Shown here one piece after another: positions 54,915 through 64,000 of a stretch of 64,000 nt of DNA. Below the pieces are notes generated by a model that saw nothing but the letters and a program-made list of their open reading frames with translations, had not been told where the DNA came from and searched no databases. The DNA is taken from NCBI GenBank assembly GCA_922989275.2, contig OV277862.1, forward strand, positions 69,949,832 through 70,013,831. The letters run 5' to 3'. The DNA is from Gari tellinella. Its lineage: Eukaryota > Mollusca > Bivalvia > Cardiida > Psammobiidae. Every line of letters starts with the position of its first letter. Position 1 is the stretch's first letter. The translations under genes and the position numbers were made by a program.

Positions 54915-55085
54915 ACCCATTCACTGCCATGACGTCACCAATGTTAAACAATCATCGTCTGCTTTTATTCAATATTTTGACAATATTGAAATGAGGGTTA
55001 AACTGTTTGAATGTTAATCAGACGCGCGTAATAGCTATTGTACTCTTGATGGGGCAATGAGGGTGACGCAAACTACTTTAGGAAT
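54915..55085 (-). mobile_element. Family A MITE relic
   Basis: CCCATTCACTGCCATGACGTC, ATCATCGTCTGCTTTTATTC, a core 1 remnant (GTTAATCAGACGCGCG) and GGGGCAATGAGGG. Confidence 0.5.
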
Positions 55086-55897
55086 GCTTTGATTCCAAAG
55101 ATAAAAGAAATGTTCTAAGATAGAAGACTACCTTGCTCTTATAAATGGCTATTTGTATATACTCGATGGTGATACTCCGGATCACAGTGGACATTTTGAC
55201 GGTGAGATTATTGATAAATCTAACCCGTCCTCCATTGCCTTACCAAGAGTACAAATAGCATTTGCAATAGTTTGACGACGACGTGGAACCTTGCTGATCA
55301 GTATCCAAACTGTTTGATACATACTACGATTTTCATATAGTCAATCTACCTTTACGTTATGGGCCCGTCACACCTTAACGTTCTGGCCAGCGTTCTCTGA
55401 CGATTGAGGAAACGTTGGTAGTCGCCCAAGGTCGCTGGGATAGCGCCAGAAGAACGTTGTGTGAACGCTAGTAAACGCTGGTAAACGTCGGTGATCGTCG
55501 GTAATCGTCGGAGAACGCTGCTCCGAAAAAAAAGTTTTGAACATGCACAAAAGTTTTCTCTGAGACCAGCGTTCTTCTAACGTTTAGTGTTAAACGCTGG
55601 AGATCGTTTAAGAACGTTCGTTGAACGCGTTCGACTATCGTTAGTCAGTCGTTACTCTAGCGTTACTTGGTTGTTACTAATCGTTTGCTTTGCAGTGAAC
55701 GACTGACTGGCGACCTGTCAACGACCGGTGAACGGTCCCCTAGCGTTCGCAGCGTGTGACTAAAGTCAAAGGAACGTCCTTTTGCGTCCGTTTAGCGTTA
55801 TTCGAACGTTTTCCGAACGTCCATGTATATGGGTATATAAACTAATGTTTTTTAAGCAAGGTTCTTTTGATTTTGGACTACCGTAGAGAACACCTAC

Positions 55898-56580
55898 TAT
55901 GGATGATCCAGAAAGACTAAGGAGGCTATATGTGCTTGTTATATAGCCCAGCATGAAGTATATGTAGATGTACTGGACTTGAACATGGCTGAACACATTA
56001 AGGGACCTCGCCCGCAGAGAAAAAGACCCTGACGAAGACGACAGTGCTGGAGTAAATCATGGTCTGTACAACCAACTTAAGGTTGAAGTTCGCCAGGAAG
56101 ATCTCAGTACCTTCACCAACTTCACTCGCATGCCATCGGAAATGTTTGATGAAATCCGTGGACGTGTCGGGGGCAGATTGACAAAACAGCACACCGTCTC
56201 CGTCCTCACTGTGAAGTGTGCCGGGCTATCATTGATGAGTATCTGCCTGAGGTAATGACTCCTCCAAGCACTCCTGGGTCCCATTTTATAAAACTTCGTA
56301 CGACAAATGTTGTCGATATGCAGATTATAAAAGTCTCAATTATTATTTATTAATCGGTCTAATCCTGTCTTGTGACATCATTTTGGAATCGTCTTGAAAA
56401 AAGATGTCACAAGACATGATTAGATAGAGAAAACAGAATGTAAATTTATTTTAAAGTTTTGACTTACGACAGTTTTTGTCGTACGAAGTTTTATGAAACG
56501 GGCCCCTGAAGCCTGGCGTGAGATTGCCAACCAATTCATGACAAGGTGGAACGTCCCTCATTGTGAAGGTGCCACTCATT
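55898..56580 (+). pseudogene. HARBI1-like Harbinger transposase remnant
   Basis: ATG at 55898 (MDDPERLRRLYV) is soon followed by stops. From about 56040, NHGLYNQLKVEVRQEDLSTF then TNFTRMPSEMFDEIRGRV matches the conserved N-terminal region. VCRAIIDEYLPEVMTPPSTP (ending 56275) follows after a deletion of roughly 60-70 residues. After the H MITE, EAWREIANQFMTRWNVPHCE then GA (56513-56575) stops just where the catalytic ALDGKH motif is expected. The rest of the nuclease domain is missing. Frameshifts, the deletion and the MITE make it clearly non-functional. Confidence 0.8.
56274..56508. mobile_element. Family H MITE inside the Harbinger transposase
   Basis: Ends are a worn CTGGGTCCCATTTTAT and a clean ATGAAACGGGCCCCTG. 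Core 3 is half deleted (GGAATCGTCTTGAAAAAAG). It separates PPSTP from EAWRE in the transposase reading, so insertion followed Harbinger arrival. The CCTG at the junction may hold the target duplication. Confidence 0.75.
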
Positions 56581-56844
56581 AAGGACGAAAAGGGCTTTTT
56601 AGACAGACTGCTGCTGAAAGGAAAAACAGAAGTAACGGAGACTGCTTTATGCATTACTTACCCCTACACAATTATGCTGCCACCTACGATAAAGGCCAAC
56701 AGTGACGCATGTTTAGAGATATTTTACCGTAGATCTACATAGATCTACATTGCAATGAAAGTACATGATGGTTGAAATGAAATTGGAAATAAGGCACATT
56801 GTAAGTATAGAATCCTTAATATGTTTTAGCAAAATTAAACAGTT

Positions 56845-56960
56845 TTAGGTTGATGCGAGATTCGAACCCACGCCAGATAAAATTTACTTGAGCATATACC
56901 GGTACTTGCTTATGGCCCTACGACCTATCCAGTACGCTATGTTTTCTGATAACTAATTCA
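56845..56960 (-). repeat. tRNA-like sequence inside Harbinger
   Basis: Minus strand: A-box-like TGGATAGGTCG (56931-56921) and B-box-like GGTTCGAATCT (56868-56858). Probably a SINE head or chance tRNA relic. No stable cloverleaf was found by eye. Confidence 0.35.
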
Positions 56961-57082
56961 CTCATTGTTTATGCTTTAACTTAACATTTTCTTTAAAAGA
57001 ATGAGACAAAGATATCTGAAATCCTGTTATTCATCAAAAATGGACTCGGCGACTCCGTGACACGTCAGACCTAGTTGTTTGA

Positions 57083-57715
57083 CTATAAGTATATAAATTC
57101 CATTATTGTTAAAGTCAGGGCAATTTCTTGAAGTATTTTCCAAAATTTCAGCGTAAATACTTGCCTTGTGAACGTGTCTCCGATTGACTTGAACCAGGTC
57201 CCTAAGTGGTCCTTGCTCATCTCCAGTTCAGTTGCCTTGCCCTCGAGTATTCGTTGCCTCTTTGCCTTGTTCCTGTAATCTGTCTTCTGCGTGTTCCACA
57301 GCAGTTCGTTTTCGCGGGAAAACTCGACCAGACTATCTTCTTCCACCGCCCGGTCCACGATTTTACAATCATTTCTCTGCTTCTTCCCTCTCTTTGCAAT
57401 GGTCGGACCGCCATCATTGGGGGTTTCAGGGTGTTTAAGGTCTTCAGGGGGTGTCACATGGTCCATTACTTCTCAGAAGTGCTCTTCCACATGGTGTTCT
57501 TCTTTGTCAGAAGACATTGCTAGTGGAAGAAGCTTCTTCTTACCTGCAGCGCTAGTAGCAGAAGTCACCTTCTCACCCTTTTGCGTCATGGCGGCATGAT
57601 GCTGTCTGTTCAAACTCACAAGAACAACTGAATTCTCAACGAAATTCCCAGCGATTTGTACCCGTTCGACCGTAAAATTCACACGCCAGAATAACGTTAT
57701 TCTGTCGTTAGTCAC
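57083..57715 (-). pseudogene. MADF/Myb-like second gene of the Harbinger element
   Basis: One minus-strand frame from 57715 to 57083 is interrupted only by TGA at 57475-57473. A Lys/Ser-rich linker is followed by LVEFSRENELLWNTQKTDYR then NKAKRQRILEGKATEL...WFKSIGDTFTR, the MADF/SANT-like DNA-binding pattern of Harbinger accessory proteins, which bring the transposase to DNA and the nucleus. After TFTR, the sequence AAGGCAAGT could be a GC-type splice donor, with the next exon not identified. Better preserved than the transposase. Confidence 0.7.
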
Positions 57716-58139
57716 ACGTTAGTCGAACGCTCAACACGCTCGTCTAACGTTGGCAAATCATTCGTCGCGCGCCAGTGGCACGTTAACACACGCTAATGGT
57801 TTTCGGGGGTATCTTACTTGGTCGCTGTTACACGCTTCTCATGCGTTATAAACACGCTAGTCATGCGTAAGCCACACGTTAATCACACGCCAGAAGTGCC
57901 ATCTGCATTCCAGAACGCTCGAAAATTGAACGATTGAAACGCTCAGAGAACGTTAGCCAGAACGTTATGGTGTGACGGGCCCATTAGATTTGAGAAAACA
58001 AGCAGACGACAATTGTTTAAAACAGATCACGCATTTGCAGTGAATGGATTAGTAGATAATGGAATATTTCAATAGGTTTTCATACAGATCTACACTATAG
58101 TCCTGTGTAAAGAAGTATTTATGTTGCATTACTTTACAC

Positions 58140-58300
58140 TAAACTCATTCAATCCTAGCGACGAGTATACTCGTCATTTACAAACATTGTACCTATGCAG
58201 AGTACAATTGTCCTTTGCAAAAGAAGTAGACCAAATTGAGAGGGATCCTGTTCACGGTCGGCATTGTTTGCCATATACAGTGCAAATCAACTTTAAATAG
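58140..58300 (+). mobile_element. Family C MITE, partial
   Basis: TTCAATCCTAGCGACGAGTA then TACTCGTCATTTAC, GCAAAAGAAGTAGACC...GGTCGGCATTGTTTGCC as a decayed core, then TAAATGGGC. The right end is lost. Confidence 0.6.
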
Positions 58301-58603
58301 TCATAAATGGGCTAGATTTAATTTGACATTTGAATTGACCTTTAAAAATTCAAGAGGTAATTGCGTTAATGATAGATGTACATGTTCCTCGTCAATCGAT
58401 TCCTATATCTTGCGAATATACACCTTCATGGCGCCATTGCTACTCATGATATGATTCAGTTTTGTCAACATTTCTGATTAAAATTTGAAAATATCCTACT
58501 TTCTGCATTATTTTCATCCTGCATTTAGCAATTTCTAGGGTTTCAAAAGCCTCTTCGCCACACACCTTTTCCCGGCGGTTATTTTCAGACTACATTTCGA
58601 GGG

Positions 58604-58665
58604 CTTGAGACAAAACTATTGTAACTCCTTCACAATTGTGAAGGAGTTACAATAGTTTTGCAACA
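58604..58665. repeat. Isolated perfect palindrome
   Basis: AAAACTATTGTAACTCCTTC then ACAATTGTGAAGG and the complementary arm to CAATAGTTTTG form an almost perfect ~48-bp dyad. I do not recognise its parent element; a family A end follows at about 58690. Confidence 0.6.
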
Positions 58666-58684
58666 AACCCTCGTTTTATAATAC

Positions 58685-58980
58685 AGCAGATGATATCATG
58701 GCAGTGAAGGGGTTAGATATGCACACACTAGTCGTATTTCAGTTAGTGGTAGCTTTGTTGACTGTGATAAATCCGCATGGCTTTACTGACGACTGAGAGC
58801 AGTTTAGTCTATATTCGACACCAATAAACTAAGTGCCTGATCAGGAACCAAACTATTATATGTTCAAATCGATATTTCTTTTATCAAAATGCAGTATATC
58901 CAGTTATAAAAAATATTTGATCAGTCGACGGTTCTAAGCAGACGAATTCATATCAATAGAGTGGTTATAGAAGATACTTT
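58685..58980. mobile_element. Family A MITE relics
   Basis: 58685-58715 is an end (GGCAGTGAAGGGGTTA). 58820-58980 has half of core 1 (GCCTGATCAGGAACCAAACT) and TAAGCAGACGAATTC. Confidence 0.5.
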
Positions 58981-59402
58981 TAATGGAATATCGTTGTAAT
59001 AATAGCTTCGACCTATCTTATCTGGCATTGGTTTCAGACATCAGTCGAGATATCTGTCAGAAATGTCATTCCAAACCGACAGTCATTCAGCAGTGGTCAG
59101 TTACTACAATGAATCAACAAAATGGATTTCAGTGAATAATATTAACATATCCATACTTGCAGTTATTTAGCTGTTATTCTATAAACTTAGTTTCGATGAA
59201 GATTCGATATATATCCGATGCAATCCGAACTTTAAATGTAAAGAAAATCAGAGAAAATTATAAAACATTTTCGCTAGGTTTTACTATTTTTAAGGTTACA
59301 GAGTCTTCATATCAAGTTCTGTGAAGCTAAATAGTATGTGAAATAGCGGCATGTGAATGTCAAACAATTTCAATCATGATCAGACGCTAACTAATTGCAG
59401 GA

Positions 59403-59589
59403 CTCCAGATAAGAGGGGGTAAACTGCACAAATCCAATATTTTCTAACTCATATTAGGATCAAATCCCATGGTGTCACTACTCATTAGAATCGTCTCTTT
59501 GAGACGATTCTAATAATAGTTACCCCATAGGGTTTAACGCAAAGTTTAATACAAAATTTAAATATTTGAAATACCCCATTTATCTGGAG
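59403..59589. mobile_element. Family K MITE
   Basis: Ends are CTCCAGATAAGAGGGG and CCCCATTTATCTGGAG. The centre, ATTAGAATCGTCTCTTTGAG then ACGATTCTAATAA, is core 3, as in family H. 187 bp. It sits against a core 1 relic (ATCATGATCAGACGC at about 59373). Target duplication unclear. Confidence 0.65.
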
Positions 59590-60249
59590 CTCTAAATTGG
59601 CCATCTTATTGGCCATTGTATAGACGTCGGCGCATTTTTAACTCTCTGTGAAACTTAGAATAAACTTTATGTTAGGGAAAAACAAAGATGCCGATTGAAA
59701 ATGAATGGTTACTTATATAACTTTCATCGCAATTAATAATCAAATTGATTTGTAAACAAAACCTTATTGTTTAAATGTATATACCTAATTTACTGATTTC
59801 TTTGAATATAGTATCTACTGTTTTGTTTTAATATGCATTTTACACAATGTACATTATTATATTTTAAGAATTGGTTAATTCAAACGAGTGTGGTAAATAG
59901 TTAACAAAAATTAGAATTATCTTCACAACTTGGTAATTCAATATAATGTTGATGATTTTTAAATCAGTATTCCATATTGCAAATAAACTTATCAGACAAT
60001 TTCTTAATCTGCCAGATTTTATAAGATAATCATTGCGTATCCACATTTAATAAAAATCATGTCACAAGTAGCTATGAGGATGTCCACATAAGTGGACGAA
60101 ACAGTCAGAAATAAATAAAAAGGTAAGTGCTGTGTTTGGAGGAAACACTTTTTTTAAATAAGGATAGTAAAATCAGTTATTTTAAAATGTGCAGGATGTT
60201 TCCTGCCTTGACAATAACACTGTGACCGTCTTTTCCGCCAATAATGTTA
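59590..60249. other. 660 bp without a gene
   Basis: AT-rich and unassigned. A short dyad ATGTCCACATAAGTGGAC lies at about 60080-60097. Confidence 0.4.
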
Positions 60250-60508
60250 CTTTCCCTTACTATGGTCAATGTACTCCCTATCAATAAATACACAATATAG
60301 TGTTTTATGTTTCTAAGCGGGACAGAACGGTTTCTTCGACTGTATATCAGCAGTGGTTCCATTGCTTAAACTGGATGTACTAAGGGAAAGGTGTCGATTA
60401 CAGAAACTATTGAGACACGCAAACCTGAAACCATATAATTAACTACACACGAACAAGATATATGGTGTATTTATTGACAGGAAGAATATTGACTATAGTA
60501 AGGGAAAG
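60250..60508. mobile_element. Family Q TA-flanked element
   Basis: TA at 60248-60249 and 60509-60510. Terminal repeats about 47 bp long begin CTTTCCCTTACTATGGTCAA and end TTGACTATAGTAAGGGAAAG, and both include TCAATAAATACAC. 259 bp with no useful coding frame. Single copy in this window. Confidence 0.65.
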
Positions 60509-60824
60509 TACACAACACACATATGATACAGAAGAATATTGGTTCTGATTTAATAAATACATGTACTTCTATATACCAATGAAACATGCATGTCTGAATT
60601 CAATTTTATGAGAACAAAACTGTATCAATTCATTTTAAGAGCCTATCAGGGTTATGTCTTATTAAATAAACAAGATTGTACAATATAAAAACTCCTATTT
60701 TAACACAATTTATTCGATGACTCAATTTGGATGCTAATACAGTGGGAAATCCAAGACTGCAAAGTCAAAAGCGAAATGTTCATTTTCAAACTGTTTCGAT
60801 CCTGATAAAACACCGCTGAACCCC

Positions 60825-61180
60825 TCCACTGCCTTACCCCGAGTACAAAGATTATTTGCAAAATGTTTAGATGAGCATCTCTAACCCCTTCACTGCCGCG
60901 TGACGCGGCGTCTGATCAGGGTCAAAACTGTTTGACATTCAATTTTATATTTCTTAAGTCAAAATACTTAAAATTTAAATTTGAAAAATAAAAGGAGGCG
61001 ACATCTTTTTAAAATTGAAGACGTCATGGCAATGAAGTGGTTAATGTGGCGTCTGATCAGGATGCAAATTGTTTGGCACTAATGTCCATAATTCTTGAGT
61101 CAAAATACTAAAACTTTATAATTAAGAAATAAATGTAGACGACAGTTGTTGAAAGCAGTGACATGGTAGTGAAGGGCTTG
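60825..61180 (+). mobile_element. Nested family A MITEs
   Basis: Outer copy starts CCCCTCCACTGCC; its core 1 is interrupted near 60875. The inner copy (CCCCTTCACTGCC at about 60877 to GCAATGAAGTGG at 61040) lacks its own left core arm. The outer right arm GGCGTCTGATCAGGATGC resumes at 61047, and it ends GGTAGTGAAGGGC. A further core 1 left arm at about 60790-60820 hints at a third level. Confidence 0.65.
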
Positions 61181-61424
61181 AACAATGAAAAAATGCATTC
61201 TTATGACTGTGCTAAATAAGACATGTTTCCAGAACTTGGTATTACAAATCAATGAAAACTGGCAATTTCCTTTTGTAATTGATTACTTTACTCTTTCAGA
61301 ATGCAGAAATGCTAATATCCTTGTAAACGACAGCGCTGCTAATGAAGCATAGTGTCAAATAATTGGTAATTGTAATTCGCGGCAACACCGATTGCTGCAT
61401 TTCTTCATCCTTTACCTGGAATTA

Positions 61425-61760
61425 GCAGTTTGGTTTCAGATCAGACGCTGCGTAATGGAACTATATCTTAATTTAAGTTGTACAAGTTTTTATTTGACAC
61501 AAATTGAAGAATACTCCCTGTATTTCGTAGTAGATGATATGATAGCAGGCGAAGGGTAACTATACCTTATCCTGTTCACTACTTAACCCGATCATTATCA
61601 TATTGGCAGACAAGTTTGATCCTTATCACAGACAATTCAGTGTATAATAAGAAACCAAATAGTTCAACAACTGAAATTGATCGTCAGGCAAAATTCTTAA
61701 AATCTAACTGATTAGGGACACTATTTTAAAGCATACTATGTTCGGCAATAAAGCGGTGTA
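61425..61760. mobile_element. Family A MITE relics
   Basis: 61428-61455 has GGTTTCAGATCAGACGCTGC. 61575-61760 has CTGTTCACTACTTAACCC, TTGATCCTTATCACAGAC and worn interior. Confidence 0.4.
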
Positions 61761-62178
61761 AAATCAGAATCAATAGCGAAAATAACCATTAACGAAATCC
61801 TCGAACCGGCTCATGTGTGTGTTAATTCATCAAATTAGGGTAATTCGGTGATACATTGGTAATGCTCTGGTCCATGTTCTCGTTGAAGCCAGAATAATTC
61901 TTGGGAATTAGCCATTTCTTCCAATGCCAACGGTGGTTTCACTCGCCACAATTGATACAGACCCTAGCGTATGTGTTCTTTTAAATAAACTGCAAACATT
62001 CTGAAAATACATTTCGGTGATAATTTCAAGGCAGACGTTTTATATGTCAGTCAACGAGTTTTTTGGTTTTTTTGTTGTTTTTTTTTTTTTTTAATAAAAT
62101 AAACATCACCATTAAGATTTTAACAGGAGTTCAAGGATAATCTATAAATTACTTGAAAGGAAATTATGCAATTTTACA

Positions 62179-62326
62179 GGACCCAAAATTTATAAAGCGT
62201 TTGAGACAAGCCTGAGATTATGCTAAAGCTTTTGATTGGTCAGAGTTGAGCATATGCTCAAAGCGGACCAAGTAAAAGCTTGAACATGAGCTCATGCTCA
62301 TTCTGAAGCTTTATTATATTGGGCCC
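62179..62326. mobile_element. Family J palindromic element
   Basis: Outer ends GGACCCAAAATTTATAAAGC and GCTTTATTATATTGGGCCC. The arms meet at GAGCATATGCTC. Same layout and TTGGTCAGA phrase as 13574-13730. Confidence 0.6.
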
Positions 62327-62789
62327 ATGTGTAGCACCAATCAAGAATGAATAAATTGAACATTTTTTACATGTTCACCTCTTTATTTCCATCAAACCGA
62401 GTGTTTGCCACGAGGTAAATTCTTGACACCATCAACATACGAAAATACCGTGCTGTACTATCTAGATTATGAACTTCACCAAATGACCTTGAAATAGAAC
62501 GGGACAGATGGTGTGTAGGAAGTTAAAACATATACCTGAATATTAGTATTATCTTTCAGGAGCAAATGTACATACAATCGGTATTTCAATGATCAGTACT
62601 AATACAGACATATAGTAAAGGCTAAGCTAAAGATATGATCACATATTTTGAGTTCCAGACTCAAACAACGAGCAATAATGTTGAGTGGTATATGGCAGGT
62701 TAAAATGTTTTGCATAGTTCATGGAATGTACATGATATAACATTGAATTTATAGTAAGTTTATGACTGCAAGTTGAAGAATTAAACATC

Positions 62790-62965
62790 AACCACGTCAC
62801 TGCACTGCCTTACTCTGAGTACTTTGGCTCTTTACAAACAGTTTGGATCCTGTTTGACAATCATTTCAATATTTCAAAAGTCAAAATACTTAAATTTTAA
62901 ATGTTTAGACATAAAGGCAGACAATTATTCAAAAGGATGACGTCCTCGCAGTGAGTGGTTGAAGT
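62790..62965 (+). mobile_element. Family A MITE with half its core deleted
   Basis: CACTGCACTGCCTTACTCTG, one arm TACAAACAGTTTGGATCCTG joined straight to TTTGACAATCATTTC, then AAAGGCAGACAATTATTC and GCAGTGAGTGG. Confidence 0.65.
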
Positions 62966-63345
62966 TTGATACCTATTGTCTGTAAATGACGAGAATACTC
63001 GTCGCTAATGTTAAATGAGATAACAACTGTTTGCATATCTGTTGACATGTGTTTAGCAGTCACCTGTCATTAGAACTCTCTATGCGTCGTTGTTAAAACA
63101 TTCAATTATAGCTACGAGAATACTAGCCATTTACAAACAATGTATGTGTACATATTACACCTGTCCTATGCAAACAGTGTAGACCCTGAATAGAGGGCAC
63201 CTGCAGGATCCATCAGGGTCTACACTGTTTGTCATTTTGCAACATATTGTTTAGATCAACCCTTAATAGGAAAAGAAGAGGACTAAACTTAATTTGAAAT
63301 TGGGATTTTTCATTATTTTTATAAGGGGTGAATTAGTTAAAAGAT
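62966..63345. mobile_element. Family C copies
   Basis: 62966-63015 is a C end (GACGAGAATACTCGTCGCTA). 63095-63345 is a longer copy: GCTACGAGAATACTAGCC, the core GCAAACAGTGTAGACCCTGA with a CACCTGCAGGATCC centre and GGGTCTACACTGTTTG, then AACCCTTAATAGG and AAGGGGTGAATTAG. Confidence 0.65.
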
Positions 63346-63834
63346 TAACTTGCAAGAAGAACAAACTCTCGACGGCTGAGAAACGTGTTAAATACTGCAT
63401 GTATAGTTCATACAACTATTGTACGATACGTTTGTTTTAAACATATGGGGGGAAAACATTGAAACTATGGCCATCAAAGGCAGACGTCTTGTCGGTGATA
63501 AAACCAAATTACTGTTCCAAGCAGCCTAAGAATGTACGAAAAGATATTGTCGACGATGCGTAAAATATATTTCTCTCATTTGCTGTCTTCTGCATCCATT
63601 GTCAGAGAATGCCAAAGGGCATTCTGGTGTTTCTACGACAACCAATGCTGTCTTCTCAATGACCGAAAGCCACCGTCTTATAAATAAGATTTCGTAGACA
63701 TTTTTAGAATTGCTATTAAAGCATAGGAAATATACTCCGGGCTACATGTAGTTTTCAAATCTAAGATTTAATAAGAATGCCGAGTTTATTTCAATGTTGG
63801 TCATAGTGCACCCGAATATAATGTTTAACCCTTC

Positions 63835-64000
63835 ATATAATATTAGATTCATGTCATGAACTGTTTTTATTTCTCATATTTGACCGAAAAAAATGTAATA
63901 AGAGTGTCAAACAGTTACGATCCTTATCAGACGCCGTTCAAAACATTGTACCTGTGAAGAATACACCTTTTCCATACATACTGTATACCCTGGTCAGAAA
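63835..64000. mobile_element. Family A MITE with a C MITE in its core, cut by window edge
   Basis: TTAACCCTTCATATAATATTAG and core 1 left arm TCAAACAGTTACGATCCTTA then TCAGACGCCG stop at TTCAA (about 63950). AACATTGTACCTGTGAAGAA then ATACACC and TATACCCTGGTCAG are C sequence. Confidence 0.55.

Larger units (their letters stand above)
55360..57983. mobile_element. PIF/Harbinger-type transposon, 2.6 kb
   Basis: Flanked by TTA at 55357-55359 and 57984-57986. Terminal repeats are TGGGCCCGTCACACC and GGTGTGACGGGCCCA, extending inward through AACGTTCTGGC-like sequence. It carries a HARBI1-type transposase remnant on the plus strand and a MADF-type gene on the minus strand: the two-gene, convergent layout known for this superfamily. 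Both ends have dense AACGYT motifs (about 55375-55830 and 57690-57975). An H MITE and a tRNA-like sequence lie inside. It cannot be autonomous now. Confidence 0.85.
55226..58053 (+). mobile_element. Family A MITE split by a PIF/Harbinger element
   Basis: Left part (to 55359): CCGTCCTCCATTGCCTTACC, a worn core 1 and TCATATAGTCAATCTACC. Right part (from 57984): TTAGATTTGAGAAAACAAGC then AGACGACAATTG and GCAGTGAATGG. Joining the parts restores the usual order of A, with TTA duplicated at the break. Confidence 0.75.

Noticed and set aside
57206..57599. Plus-strand frames of about 100 codons opposite the MADF gene
   Set aside because: They are antisense to a recognisable MADF-like protein on the minus strand.
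60080..60097. Hairpin ATGTCCACATAAGTGGAC as a regulatory element
   Set aside because: A short dyad in AT-rich DNA with no second copy or context. Likely chance.

Overview
The window looks like nuclear DNA of a mollusc, most likely a bivalve. It is AT-rich and intron-like, with one clear metazoan gene in 64 kb and a very dense load of short inverted-repeat elements (MITEs). It also carries a diverged ~152-bp tandem block next to a TCCGTCCG run of a kind I associate with molluscan genomes. The species cannot be named from the sequence.

The only convincing host gene is a small-conductance calcium-activated potassium (SK/KCNN) channel at 16039-17424 (+). The whole 461-residue protein is in one exon just after a good splice acceptor. 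A TTAA-type MITE ends 82 bp upstream of the ATG. Another begins at the stop codon, so that the TAA is the last three bases of its TTAA target site.

Family letters used in the feature list. TTAA-flanked (piggyBac-like target): A (ends CCCCTTCACTG or CCCTTTCACCGCC), B (ends CCCTTTACCCAATAG), C (one end CTCTTTCCTCCCTG), M (ends CCCATTTGYGCCCA). TA-flanked (Tc1/mariner-like target): D (CAGTGGAGAA), L (CAGYGTTCCCTCCC), G (CAGTARAACCYCTCTATTAC), F (CAGTCGAACTTC), O and Q. Others: H (CAGGGGCCCGTTTCAT), K (CTCCAGATAAG), J, N and P. Three palindromic cores sit inside them. Core 1 (CAAACAGTTTGGATCCTGAT then CAGACGCCGCG) is in A, C, M, D and L. Core 2 (CTTAAAGCAGGYTGAAAGTA then AAGCAGAA) is in B and G. 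Core 3 (GAATCGTCT/AGACGATTC) is in H and K. The sharing of one core by families with different ends and target sites is the most unusual pattern in the window.

Layout. 1-15 kb: A, B, C, D and L copies plus a 152-bp tandem block. 15.3-18 kb: the SK gene with MITEs on both sides. 18-28.4 kb: many MITEs, including B elements nested in A, and a TIR element (P) carrying a tRNA-like unit. 28.8-32 kb: a ~217-bp tandem array with higher-order structure. 32.6-33.4 kb: a large inverted repeat. 34-53 kb: more MITEs, two dispersed repeat pairs and a SINE-like unit. 53.8-58 kb: a mariner transposase remnant, then a 2.6-kb PIF/Harbinger element inserted in an A MITE and itself interrupted by an H MITE. 58-64 kb: MITE relics and a TA-flanked element (Q). 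Stretches not listed hold no gene I can support.
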